Positions 11,694-20,674 of a DNA stretch of 64,000 bases are shown here, piece by piece. Each line of letters begins with the position of its first letter. The first letter of the stretch is position 1. Position numbers and translations under genes: made by a program. The stretch is from Myotis daubentonii (taxonomy: Eukaryota; Chordata; Mammalia; Chiroptera; Vespertilionidae), in contig NC_081846.1 in assembly GCF_963259705.1 (NCBI RefSeq), positions 95,120,641-95,184,640 on the forward strand, given 5' to 3'. The notes below the pieces were generated by a model. That model saw only the letters and a list, made by a program, of their open reading frames with translations. It did not search any database and was not told the DNA's origin.

Positions 11694-13849
11694 TAGTAGA
11701 GAAACTAAGATGGCGGCATAGATAAACACCGGGAAATTGTCGCCTCACACAACAATTGAAGAATACCGCAAGGGTCGGAGCAAACATCGTCCAGAACAAC
11801 AGGAAGGCTGGCTGAGTGTAATTTCTACAACTAGAAGAAAAGAGGGGCACGCTGAGAGCCAGGGGAGCTGCGGAGGTGAGGTGCAGAGGTGCAGAGGTGA
11901 AGTGCAGAGGTACGGCGGCGGCTCGCACGCGCGGAAAGGGGGTGGCGCCTGAGGACGCGGCTGTCTTTTTGAATCACAAGCTCCCGACTGCTCTGAACTC
12001 CGGTTCCAGCAGGTCTCTGGGGACCCAGGGCTCATACGGGGAGAGGCTGGTCTGTCAGGCGGCAGCGGGCGAACTTGAGGGCGGCTTTCCCTCAGAGGTG
12101 CTTGCAGCCGGTACCGGGACACTGAGACGCGCGACTCCGGGCGCGGAGAATCACCATAGCTGCTTTCACCGCCCTTTGACTCCCTGAGACCCCGCCCCAC
12201 CCAGGCTGCGGCAGAGGCTTTTGCATGTGAATGTACCTAACTACAGCCCAGCCAGGCAGACCCGGAACTTCCAAGAGAAGGCCCAAGGCCCCGCAGCGGC
12301 TTGCATTGCTTCACAGCTGAGCCTCTTCGTGGCTCCTGCTGTGTGGCCTCAGGCAGGGGCTGAATTAGCACCTCCTTAGATCCAGGAGCCACTGCACCCA
12401 GTGGTCAGAGGGGGACCATTCTCCCACTTCAGACACAGCTGATTCCCACAGCCAATTGGCCTGGAGGTCAATTCCTCCCAGTGATCCTACAACAACCAAG
12501 GCACCAAGAGTGCACCAAGAGTGTCTACCCCAGGTAACTGGGGAGGCTGAGCCACTGGGCCCTACAGGACACCTGGCGCGCAGGGCCACTCTATCAACAC
12601 AGGGAAGCAGCCAAAATGCGGAGACAAAGAAAAAGGTCACAAATGGCAGAAACGGAGGAAAGCAAACGACTGGATATAGAGTTCAAGGCCACGTTTATAA
12701 GGTTTTTCAAGAATTTTATGGAAACCGCCGATAAATTTAATGAATCCCTCAAGGAGTATAGTGAGACCATGGAGGACATGAAAAAGGACCAACTAGAAAT
12801 TAAGCATACACTGACTGAAATAAAGAATAATTTACAGAGATCCAACAGCAGACAAGAGGATCCCAAGAATCAAGTCAAAGATTTGAAATACAAAGAAACA
12901 AAAAATACCCAACCGAAAAAGAAAAAAGAAAAGAGATTCAAAAAATATGAAGATAGTGTAAGGAGCCTCTGGGACAACTTCAAGCGTACCAACATCAGAA
13001 TTATAGGGATACCAGAAGGAGAGAGAGGGCAAGATATTGAAAACCTTTTTGAAGAAATAATGACAGAAAACTTCCCCTACCTGGTGAAAGAAATGGACTT
13101 ACAAGTCCAGGAAGCGCAGAGAACCCCAAACAAAAGGAATCCAAAGAGGACCACACCAAGACACATCATAATTAAAATGCCAAGAGCAAAAGATAAAGAG
13201 AGAATCTTAAAAGCAGCAAGAGAAAGACAGTCAGTTACCTACAAGGGAGTACCCATTCGACTGTCAGCTGATTTCTCAACAGAAACCATGCAGGCCAGAA
13301 GAGAGTGGCAAGAAATATTCAAAGAGATGAATAGCAAGAACCTGCAACCAAGATTACTTTATCCAGCAAAGCTATCCTTCAGAATGGAAGGTCAGATAAA
13401 GAGCTTCACGGATAAGACAAAGCTAAAGGAGTTCATCACCACCAAACCAGCATTATATGAAATGCTGAAAGGTATTCTTTAAGAAGAGGAAGAAGAAAAA
13501 GGAACTCTTACCATTTGCCACAGCATGGATGGAACTGGAGAGCGGATAAATACCACAGGATCTCACTCATTTGTGGAATATAATGAACAACATAAACTGA
13601 TGAACAAGGACTGATCCAGAGACGGAGAGGCATTGATTGGACTGTCGGGACTTGGAGGGAAGGTAGGGGAGGGTGGGGGCAAGGGGGAAAGATCAACCAA
13701 AGGACTTATATGCAAGCATATAGGCCTAACCAATGGACACGGACAACGGGGGGGGGGGGTGAGGGGATGAGCGGGGCGGGGGGGTAGAGGGTACACATAT
13801 GTAATATCTTAATCAATAAAAAATATTAAAAAAAAAGAAAAGAAAAAAA
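11694..13849 (+). mobile_element. ORF1-only L1 (half-L1, type B: ORF1 joined to an ORF2 tail)
   Basis: Plus-strand element with a 5'UTR beginning near 11697 (GAGAAACTAAGATGGCGG), ORF1 at 12616-13482, then at once the last part of an L1 ORF2/3'UTR (13500 on) and an A-rich tail. Exact direct repeats gaaaaagacaaccgc at 11679-11693 and 13850-13864 bound it. It sits in the 5'UTR of the half-L1 at 9583-14103. The ORF1-to-ORF2-tail junction is identical to that in the copy at 56.9-58.9 kb, so both descend from one deleted master. Confidence 0.88.
12616..13482 (+). CDS. L1 ORF1p-like protein, intact (288 aa)
   Basis: Uninterrupted 288-residue frame starting MRRQRKRSQMAETEESKR. It has the L1 ORF1p layout: a charged, Lys/Glu-rich N-terminal coiled-coil region (about 20-115), an RRM-like segment with NIRIIGIPEGERGQDIENLF, and a C-terminal domain with PRHIIIKMPRAKDKERILKA, PIRLSADFSTETMQARREW and LLYPAKLSFRMEG. 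Its stop is followed within about 20 bases by sequence matching the end of L1 ORF2, so no enzyme is encoded. The function, RNA binding for its own RNP, is inferred from the family. Confidence 0.85.
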   Translation: MRRQRKRSQMAETEESKRLDIEFKATFIRFFKNFMETADKFNESLKEYSETMEDMKKDQLEIKHTLTEIKNNLQRSNSRQEDPKNQVKDLKYKETKNTQPKKKKEKRFKKYEDSVRSLWDNFKRTNIRIIGIPEGERGQDIENLFEEIMTENFPYLVKEMDLQVQEAQRTPNKRNPKRTTPRHIIIKMPRAKDKERILKAARERQSVTYKGVPIRLSADFSTETMQARREWQEIFKEMNSKNLQPRLLYPAKLSFRMEGQIKSFTDKTKLKEFITTKPALYEMLKGIL

Positions 13850-14103
13850 GAAAAAGACAACCGCGTCCTCAGTTGCCAGCCCTTTCCACATGCGCCTCTG
13901 TACCTCTGCACTTTACTCCCGCACCTCCTCTGAGTCTCAGTGTGCTTTTCTCTTTCCTTATAGTTGTAGAATTTCCACTCAGCCAGCCTTCCTGTGGTTT
14001 GGATGATGTCAGTTTTGTCTTTTAGTTGTATTTTTGAAGTGGTTGTGTGAGGCAGCATTTTCAGGTGTTTACCTATGCCGCCATCTTGGTTCTCCCCCGT
14101 CTG

Positions 14104-14290
14104 CTTGGTTCTTTTCACATTGGTGACATTCTCATTCAACTCCTTATAATTCTCATTGAGTTGTGTGTACTTGTTATCCAGCCGTTTGAGCATCCTTATA
14201 ACCATTACTCTGAATTCTTTCTCTGATATGTTGCTAGCCTCAGTTTCATTTAACTCCCTTTCTAGTGAGTCTTTTTCTTTCCTTTTGGGA
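14104..14290 (-). pseudogene. L1 ORF1 N-terminal remnant of the older L1
   Basis: Minus-strand reading gives a coiled-coil-like stretch around 14205-14104 (ENYKELNENVTNVKRTKQT), which continues the ORF1 pseudogene found left of 9583. The upstream frame is broken, so the start is not fixed. Confidence 0.55.
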
Positions 14291-14399
14291 TTGCTTTTTT
14301 TCCTTCCCCTGTTTTGCTGTAATGTTTTAATTGTAGATCCGATTGCTTTGCTACCCAGGTTCTTTTGGGGATGGTGCTACTGGTGTGATCTCTCAGGTC

Positions 14400-15560
14400 T
14401 CCTGGGCTTGGTAATCTAGCATAGCTCCCTACTTGAGCTATTTGGGTTCTCTTAATGTAGGCCTGTGAGCTGGAAATGCACAACTGTGGTGTCTAGAAGT
14501 CCGCAGCAGCCGTGGAGGGAAGTGTACCAATTTTTGCTACTTACAACCTTGGTTGAAGTCGTGCATGCCCAGTGGGGACTCACAGTGGCACTGGAAAAGC
14601 ATGCAACTGTAGTGCCCAGAGTTCTGCAGCTGTGGGCTGGGCAGATTCAGGTTTTTAAAAAATATATTTTATTGATTTTTTACAGAGAGGAAGGGAGAAG
14701 GATAGAGAGTTAGAAACATTGATGAGAGAGAAACATCTATCAGCTGCCTCCTGCACACCTCCCACTGGGGATGTGCCTGCAACCAAGGTACATGCCCTTG
14801 ATCGGAATCGAACCTGGGACCTTTCAGTCTGCAGGCCGATGCTCTATCCACTGAGACAAACCGGTTAGGGCCAGATTCAGTTTTTGCTGCTGCACCTGTG
14901 GTGGATAGGCACACGCTCCCAGTGGCGGCTCACAGGGGCACCAGCAGTGCGTTTTCCAGCGTGGCGTACTGAAGCACTCTGAAGGGCCCTGGCACTGAAG
15001 CCACGTAATTGAGGCCTCTGTGGGCAGGTATCCAGGGTGATTGAATTCAGAATTTCTACTGCAGGGGGGAGTGTGTCCTGTTTGTCCAAGATCACACCAA
15101 GCCAGGGCTCGCAGCAGCTCCCAGGAGCGCCCTGTGGATAGATGGGCTCTGGGTGCCTGCTCATTGGAAATGCGTGACTGTGGCAGTGAGTTTGCTGGCA
15201 TAGAGCTCTGATGCACTCTGAGGGGCCCTGGCGCTTAAGATGCACAGCTGGTTTTCTGTGGGCAGTTATTCAGGATGCCGGCACAGCACGCTGACACACT
15301 CTGAGGGGCCCTTGAAAGGCTCTTTGATGTGATTGAAGTGGAGCATTGTGGGAAGAGTGGGTGACAGGTGTGACCATCTCCCACGTTCACCACAAGCCTG
15401 GAGTAGGTGCGGGGCCTGGTGCACTGCCCCACACATCCTGGTAAGCACAAAGTTATGGGACACTCAGAGGTCACTCCCTGATTATCGCATGGTTTGCTGG
15501 CTCTCTATGCATTTCCAGTGCACGTGGTGTTTATCAGTGCCTCGCAGTGCCTGGCCCTAG
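14400..15560 (-). repeat. tandem monomers in the L1 5'UTR
   Basis: Degenerate direct repeats upstream of the old L1 ORF1. Matching blocks include cccagtggggactcacag (14568) and cccagtggcggctcacag (14918), which lie 121 bp apart once the Ves insertion and its duplication are removed. The block actctgaggggccctggc recurs near 14972 (one mismatch), 15214 and 15297. Monomeric 5'UTRs are known in rodent L1s, where each monomer has promoter activity. Activity here is only inferred. Confidence 0.6.
14657..14871 (-). mobile_element. Ves SINE
   Basis: Minus-strand Ves SINE inside the L1 5'UTR monomers. It is flanked by cagattcaggtttt and cagattcagttttt (about 14642-14656 and 14872-14885), a near-exact target duplication. 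Confidence 0.9.
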
Positions 15561-16034
15561 GCTGGTGTTGGGCGAGACAGTTGGCAAGTTCCTGCCAACG
15601 TGGGCTGTGGCTTGTGCACTGTTGGAGAGGTCGGTCTTGGGCAGTGGGTGCCAGGGCAGAAGCACTGGGTGGTGACTGAAGAGCCCCCTGGGCATCGATG
15701 GCCACAGGGGCCAGACAAGGAGGAAGACGTGAGGCTTAACGGGCGCTTCTGCAGTAGGACATTCGAGGCGTGTGCAGGAGAAGACGCAGGGAAAGTGCAG
15801 AGGTTGTGAAGAAGGCAAGCCTGCCCTCTCCTCCCCGCCAGCCCCGGGTGGCAGGGCCACCTTGTCTCTGCAGGAACTTCTCCAGCAGCCTTGGCGGGCC
15901 TGCCACAGCTCCGGAGGCATGACTTCCTTCCATTGGGAAGATCTGCATACATTATGGAAGAGCGCGCCTCTCCCGTGTCTAATTCAACTCAGGGCAGAGC
16001 TTCGCCGACCCCTCGAACAAATGTGGCTTCGTTG
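15561..16034. other. unassigned sequence
   Basis: GC-rich sequence between the fading L1 5'UTR and the SPIN element. Several overlapping open frames on both strands have no recognisable domain, and I treat them as chance. Confidence 0.45.
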
Positions 16035-17016
16035 CAGCGGTTCTCAACCTGTGGGTCGCGAACAATAAAAATACATCCTGCATATCAGATATTTACATTA
16101 TGATTCATAACAGGAGCAACATTACAGTTATGAAGTAGCAACGAAAATAATTTTATGGTTGGGGTCACCACAACTTGAGGAGCTGTGTTAAAGGGCCGCG
16201 GTGCCGGGGTCCAACCCCAGCAGGTCCAGGGGTTCCCAAAGGCGTAGACGGAGTCGGCGAAGAAGGAAGGACACGGAGACAGCGTTCAGTTGATCAGCAG
16301 CCTAGCCAGGATCTCTAGCCAGGATCTCCAGCCAAGTTCTGGTCTGGATCTCCAGAGAGGTTCTGCTTAGGATCTCCAGCCAGGTTCTGTCCAGGTTCTC
16401 CAGGCAGGTCCAGTCACCAGGTTCTAGTCAGGCTCTCCTGCCAATCTCCGCAGTCAGGTTCAGTCCAGGATCCCCTGCCATGCTCTCTCGCCAGGCTCCG
16501 CCTCCAGGCTCCGAGGCCAGTCCCTGTCCAGGATCCTCCAGCATGCTCTCTCCAGCGAAGTTCTTCTGTCTCTAGAGAACGTTCTGTGTAGGTTCTGTGC
16601 CTAGGTTCTGTCTCTCTTGGTCCTGTCTTCCAAGCCCTGTGTCTTGCTGTCTTGTTACATCTGTATTTATACCAGTTCATTTTAATCCTGTCAATCTCTA
16701 TTACAAAGGTTAGGGCGTTTCTTATCTCCATTCCAGGGAGTAAAGATTATGTAGCTTAAGCATGATTGTTTGTAGTTAAATTGATTAACTACCCGCCTGG
16801 CACTTAGTTAAGGAGTTTCATCCCCTCCCTAACTTCAGGGAAAAATCCCTACCTGGGGAAACAACCTTTCTCGGAGAGGTGACCTTGGTTAAAACACAGC
16901 GCCAAGAAGGTGAGCAAACACATTAAGAACCGTATGCCATATATGCCAGGTCCCTTGAAACAGCAAGGATGGACCGGCTCCCGGCACCGCGGCATCAGGA
17001 AGGTTGAGAACCGCTG
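16035..17016 (+). mobile_element. SPIN-type hAT transposon, non-autonomous, split by an LTR
   Basis: Left end cagcggttctcaacctgtgg and right end aggttgagaaccgctg are the inverted termini of SPIN (Space Invaders), a hAT family spread by horizontal transfer among tetrapods including vesper bats. The interior blocks gaagtagcaacgaaaat and ttatggttggggtcacc also fit SPIN. About 785 bp of LTR lies within it at 16202-16986. Excising that leaves about 190 bp, a short MITE-like SPIN with no transposase. I could not see an 8-bp target duplication. Confidence 0.85.
16202..16986 (-). mobile_element. solo ERV2-type LTR
   Basis: The termini are TGCCGG and CCGGCA, a perfect inverted pair. Exact 6-bp direct repeats ccgcgg at 16196-16201 and 16987-16992 flank it, and a 6-bp duplication is typical of class II (beta-retrovirus-like) endogenous retroviruses. 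Read on minus, a TATAAATA box lies at 16671-16664. The downstream third contains a short direct-repeat series (ggatctccagccag-like units, about 16310-16480). There is no internal region, so it is a recombined solo LTR with no viral genes. Confidence 0.85.
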
Positions 17017-17172
17017 GAACGGGTGCCCTGAGCGTTGTTGCACATCTTCCCCACAACCGATGGCCACAAACTTTACAGACTTATTAGCTCACAAGTTCTC
17101 AATCACAAAAATGAAATTAAGGCTTTGGCCAGGCTGAGTTTTCTGCCAGAGGCTCTGGAGAAAAATTTCCTT

Positions 17173-17406
17173 CCTTCCTTTTTTTTTTTTTTTTTAATAT
17201 ATTTTATTGATTTTTTACAGAGAGGAAGGGAGAAGGATAGAGAGTCAGAAACAGCGATGAGAGAGAAACATTGATCAGCTGCCTCCTGCACACTCTCTAC
17301 TGGGGATGTGCCCACAACCAAGGTACACGCCCTTGACCAGAATCAAACCCGGGACCCTTGAGTCCGCAGGCTGATGCTCTATCCACTGAGCCAAACTGGT
17401 TAGGGC
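17173..17406 (-). mobile_element. Ves SINE
   Basis: Minus-strand Ves SINE with direct repeats aaaaatttcctt at 17161-17172 and 17407-17418. The T-run at the left is its poly-A tail. Confidence 0.9.
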
Positions 17407-17533
17407 AAAAATTTCCTTTCTTGCTCAATGTTTTTTTAAACCCCCACATATAACAATTGTACATGTTTGAGATGTACACGTGATGACTCGTATACACTGT
17501 GGAAACGGTCACCAAACTCAAGTTAACGCACCC

Positions 17534-17574
17534 ATCACCTCACACACTAGTGTGCGCGGTGTGTGTGTGTGTGC

Positions 17575-17605
<31 letters not shown>
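17534..17605. repeat. (TG)n microsatellite
   Basis: Run of gt dinucleotides with a few gc interruptions inside the L1M fragment. Confidence 0.9.
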
Positions 17606-17929
17606 CATTTGAGTTTAATCTGACATCTATTCTCTCAGCAGCTTCCAGGTTTGCAGCACAGTAGTTAACTAGTCGCCATGCTGTGCAACGATCCCAGAAC
17701 TCCCTCATCCCGCGTCACTGCAACTGTGTCCCATGGGCCCCGTCTCCCATCTCACCCACCCCAGCCCCTGGCAACCCCATCCCCCTCTCGGCTCCTGTGA
17801 GTGTGACTTTTAGGTTGCACACATGAGTGGGATCATGCAGTATTTGCCTTTGCACATCTCGCTTGTTTTGCTTAACATAATGTTCTCCAGCTTCATCCGT
17901 GTCGTAGCAAAGGGCAGGACATCCTCTCT

Positions 17930-18096
17930 AAAATTTATTTGAGAGGAGAGAGAGAGAGAGAGGGCGGGAGAGAGATTTGTTGCTCCACCTATTTGCACAT
18001 TCATCGGTTGATTCTTGTATGTGCCCTGATGGGGGATTGAACCCAAAACCTTGCGAAACCTGGGTGTATTGGGGTGACACTCTAACTGGCCAGGGA
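17930..18096 (-). mobile_element. old Ves-like SINE
   Basis: A GA-rich tail region at the left and a diverged tRNA-like head at the right (gacactctaactggccaggg). It interrupts the L1M tail and is clearly more decayed than the other SINEs. Confidence 0.6.
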
Positions 18097-18540
18097 GCGT
18101 TTCCTTTTTTGTTGAAGGCTGAATAATATTCTCTTGTGCATATGTATTGCCTTTTCTTTCTCCATTTATGTGTGGAAGGGTGTTGGGTCGCTTCCACGCG
18201 TTGGCTGCTGTGGATTGCGCTACCATAAACAGGGAGTGTAAATGTCTCTTTGGAATCTGATTTTAATTTTTTTCCTGAGAAGAGGGAGCTCTGGGCATGG
18301 GGTGGGCCATGTTCTCCATGACGTTTCTCCATAATGTCTGTGCTGATGTACACCCTCCCACGCGCACAGGCCCTTCCCCAGGCCTCGCCTGCACGGAGCT
18401 TCCTCGTTGGGAACGGCTGTTCTAACAGGTCTGAGGTGTGGATTTGCCAGTCTGTGATCAGTGGGGCTGCACACCTGTCCGCATACCTGTTGGCCATTTG
18501 AATTTCTTCCTTTGAGAAGGTCTCTTTAGGGCCTTTACTT

Positions 18541-20345
18541 TTGTTGGCAGAACTGGGTTCCTGTGGTGAAGCCCCTCCTTGCTGGTGTCATGGGGCTGCC
18601 CTAGGCGCCACACTGTCCGTCCACGGTCAAGCCGGCAAAGGGCATTACATGTTCCTCACGCTTGGGATCTCCGACTTCTTCCTCCGCTGGCAGCTGGAGA
18701 AAGCTCTGCTCTTAAAGGGCTTGTGCGATTGAGTCAGGCCACCTGGGCAGTCGCCCATCTCCAGGTCAGCTGAGCTGCGAAACAAAGCCTGATCAGGAAA
18801 TAACACTCACCATAGTCACGGGTGGGTACACCTGGGTGTAGGACTCTTGGACGCCACGTGAGAACTCCGTCCACCGCCTGCCCGGAGCGGGATCCTCGGC
18901 TCCTAACAGCTGCACGCTAAGCAGGGAGGGAGGTGGACGCCGCTGAGCTCAGCTGGGGTGTGAGCCGTTCAGGGAGCCTTGTCCACGCTCATTGCTGCCA
19001 CTCACTGGCTGCCTCTCGCGCCGGACGGTCAGCTTCGGGGCTGGCCTTGGCCTGGCAGGGCGGGGGAGGGGACTGGGGCCTCTCAAGGACACTCGGTGGG
19101 CCCTTGTGTCATCTACTGACTGACCTCCGCGCCCTTGCAGCTCCTGCATTCAGTGCGTAGCTGCTGACACGCCCCAGCCTGCCGGGCCGCGCTGAGCTTA
19201 CACTGAGCTACGGTGGGGGTTTGAGCTCCGCTGTGGAGGGTGGAGTGACAGGATCTCAAGGCTGGGGTGCAAGGGGATACCTGGAAGGAAGGAAATGGAC
19301 ATGACACCCATTCTGCCTTGATGCCTGCTACACAGGCATTTATGCTGCCCACAGGCTTCGGTCTCACGCTGCCAGGTGGAGCCGAGTCCCCTTTAATACA
19401 TAAAAACCCAAGCTCAGAGAATTCAGGTCACTGACCAGGGCTGGCACAGCAGGCAGAACACGAAACCTGACAGTGTGACGCCCTCACCCCCCCCAGCCTC
19501 AGCCTTGACAGTTACCACCCACTAACCGGACATCCCACTCCGACAGGGAGCATGGCCTGGACACAGAGATAAAACACCCCTTTGCATAGAGGAAGTTGAG
19601 AGCTGCAGGGTCAGGGGTTGGTTGCTCCTGGGTTTGATTCCTGATTGTTTCAAAGTCCCTGCTGCCTGTGAATAAGCCTGGTTGGCTAGGGAACCGGTTC
19701 CTGCAGCCCGTGGAGGCCCAACCCTGGGAGGCAGCTAATTTGATCTGAGGCTGGATTTCCTCCTGGTGCCCAGGTGTCGGGGCAGATAACGCAGGAGGGC
19801 GGAGAGAGTTCAGTCAACCCTCTCACTCTTGTTGGGCTAATTAGCATATAGATGAGGGCGGCTCCCCAAACCTTTCTCCCGCACTGCCTCTGGTCTGTGT
19901 GCAGAGTGAGGGCTCTGCTCTGGGCCGCTGCCCCCACCCCCAGCCCCAGGCCTTCCAGGCCCTCTCAGAAGCCAGAGGGGGGCGCGTTGATGAGAGGGCG
20001 CCCCTCAGCCAGCTACTGGGCGTTATCCCAGGTTGCTTGGGCGTCTGATGATTAGGGCCTGGTGTTGGCATTCAGGACCCCTGGGAGTCAGCTCTCCTGC
20101 ATCCTTCCCCTCCTCCCTCCCAGGCTGTGCGTGGACCCTGGCTGTGGCAAGCGTGGGGAAAGGGATTGGACTCAAATGTGGAAAGAGGACTCGCTGTGCC
20201 GTGGCTCCCAGCAGCGAGCACCTCTCCCACCTGTGGCATTGCTGCGTCCGAGGCAGGAGCCTGGGAAGCTGGCCTTCGGGAATGGCCTCCCCTCATTCCC
20301 AGGGGCTGGGCCCGGCCACATGCAGCACGGCGTTCGCCTGGTGGT
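18541..20345. other. unique GC-rich sequence, no gene identified
   Basis: Mixed open frames occur on both strands, but none has a domain, a consistent codon pattern or convincing splice context. Non-coding unique sequence is the simplest reading; untranslated exons cannot be excluded. Confidence 0.4.
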
Positions 20346-20349
20346 GGCT

Positions 20350-20476
20350 TTGAAGTTCCCACACACCCTGACCAGGGCTGAGATTGAGTCTGCAACTGAG
20401 GTACATGCCCTTGACCTGAACTGAACCCAGGACCCTTCAGTCCTAGGGCCCATGCTCTATCCACTAAGCAAAAGGT
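20350..20476 (-). mobile_element. partial old Ves-like SINE
   Basis: Contains ggtacatgcccttgacctga and ccatgctctatccacta, the minus-strand signature of a Ves SINE head. The tail half is missing or unrecognisable. Confidence 0.65.
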
Positions 20477-20674
20477 TTTATTTCCCACATTTTTCTTTCT
20501 GAGTAGTCTGTAACAACATGAAATCCTGCATAGAAGAAGAGATCTTTAAAAAAGAAAGAAACAAACAAACAAACACAAACGAATAAACACACAAACACAC
20601 AAATGAACACACACCCACAGTAAATATATGAGCACTCTAAAAAGGATGGACAGGGACATTAGCCTTAGAATCTT

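Larger units (their letters stand above)
9583..14103 (-). mobile_element. ORF1-only L1 (half-L1, type A) carrying a nested second element
   Basis: The 3' end lies at 9583 and the 5' end (AGAACCAAGATGGCGG) near 14094. Direct repeats cttggttctttt at 9571-9582 and 14104-14115 mark its target site in the older L1 ORF1. About 9 extra bases separate the 5' end from the right repeat. The element encodes only ORF1 (10792-9929). Its 5'UTR was later split at 11694-13849 by a type B half-L1 in the opposite orientation. Removing that insert gives about 2.3 kb, slightly longer than the 4847-6740 copy. Confidence 0.85.
2766..15560 (-). mobile_element. old near-full-length L1 with nested insertions
   Basis: An L1 runs right to left: repeated 5'UTR monomers (about 14.4-15.5 kb), a broken ORF1 (about 14.2 kb and 9.58-8.77 kb), a broken ORF2 (about 8.86-3.11 kb) and a short 3'UTR ending in an A-rich tail near 2766-2860. 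Continuity across each insertion is shown by matching target duplications on both sides of the 4847-6740 and 9583-14103 inserts, and L1 coding sequence resumes in register. The 5' limit near 15,560 is approximate, because the monomer-like sequence fades into unique DNA there. Both ORFs carry frame breaks, so the copy is dead. Confidence 0.8.
17419..18540 (-). mobile_element. ancient L1M 3' end fragment
   Basis: Minus-strand remnant of an old mammalian L1 tail. Recognisable pieces include tttaggttgcacacatgag, gcttaacataatgttctcc, gctgaataatattct and ttggccatttgaatttcttc, in the order seen in L1M 3' ends. It is heavily mutated and interrupted by a TG microsatellite and an old SINE. Confidence 0.65.
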
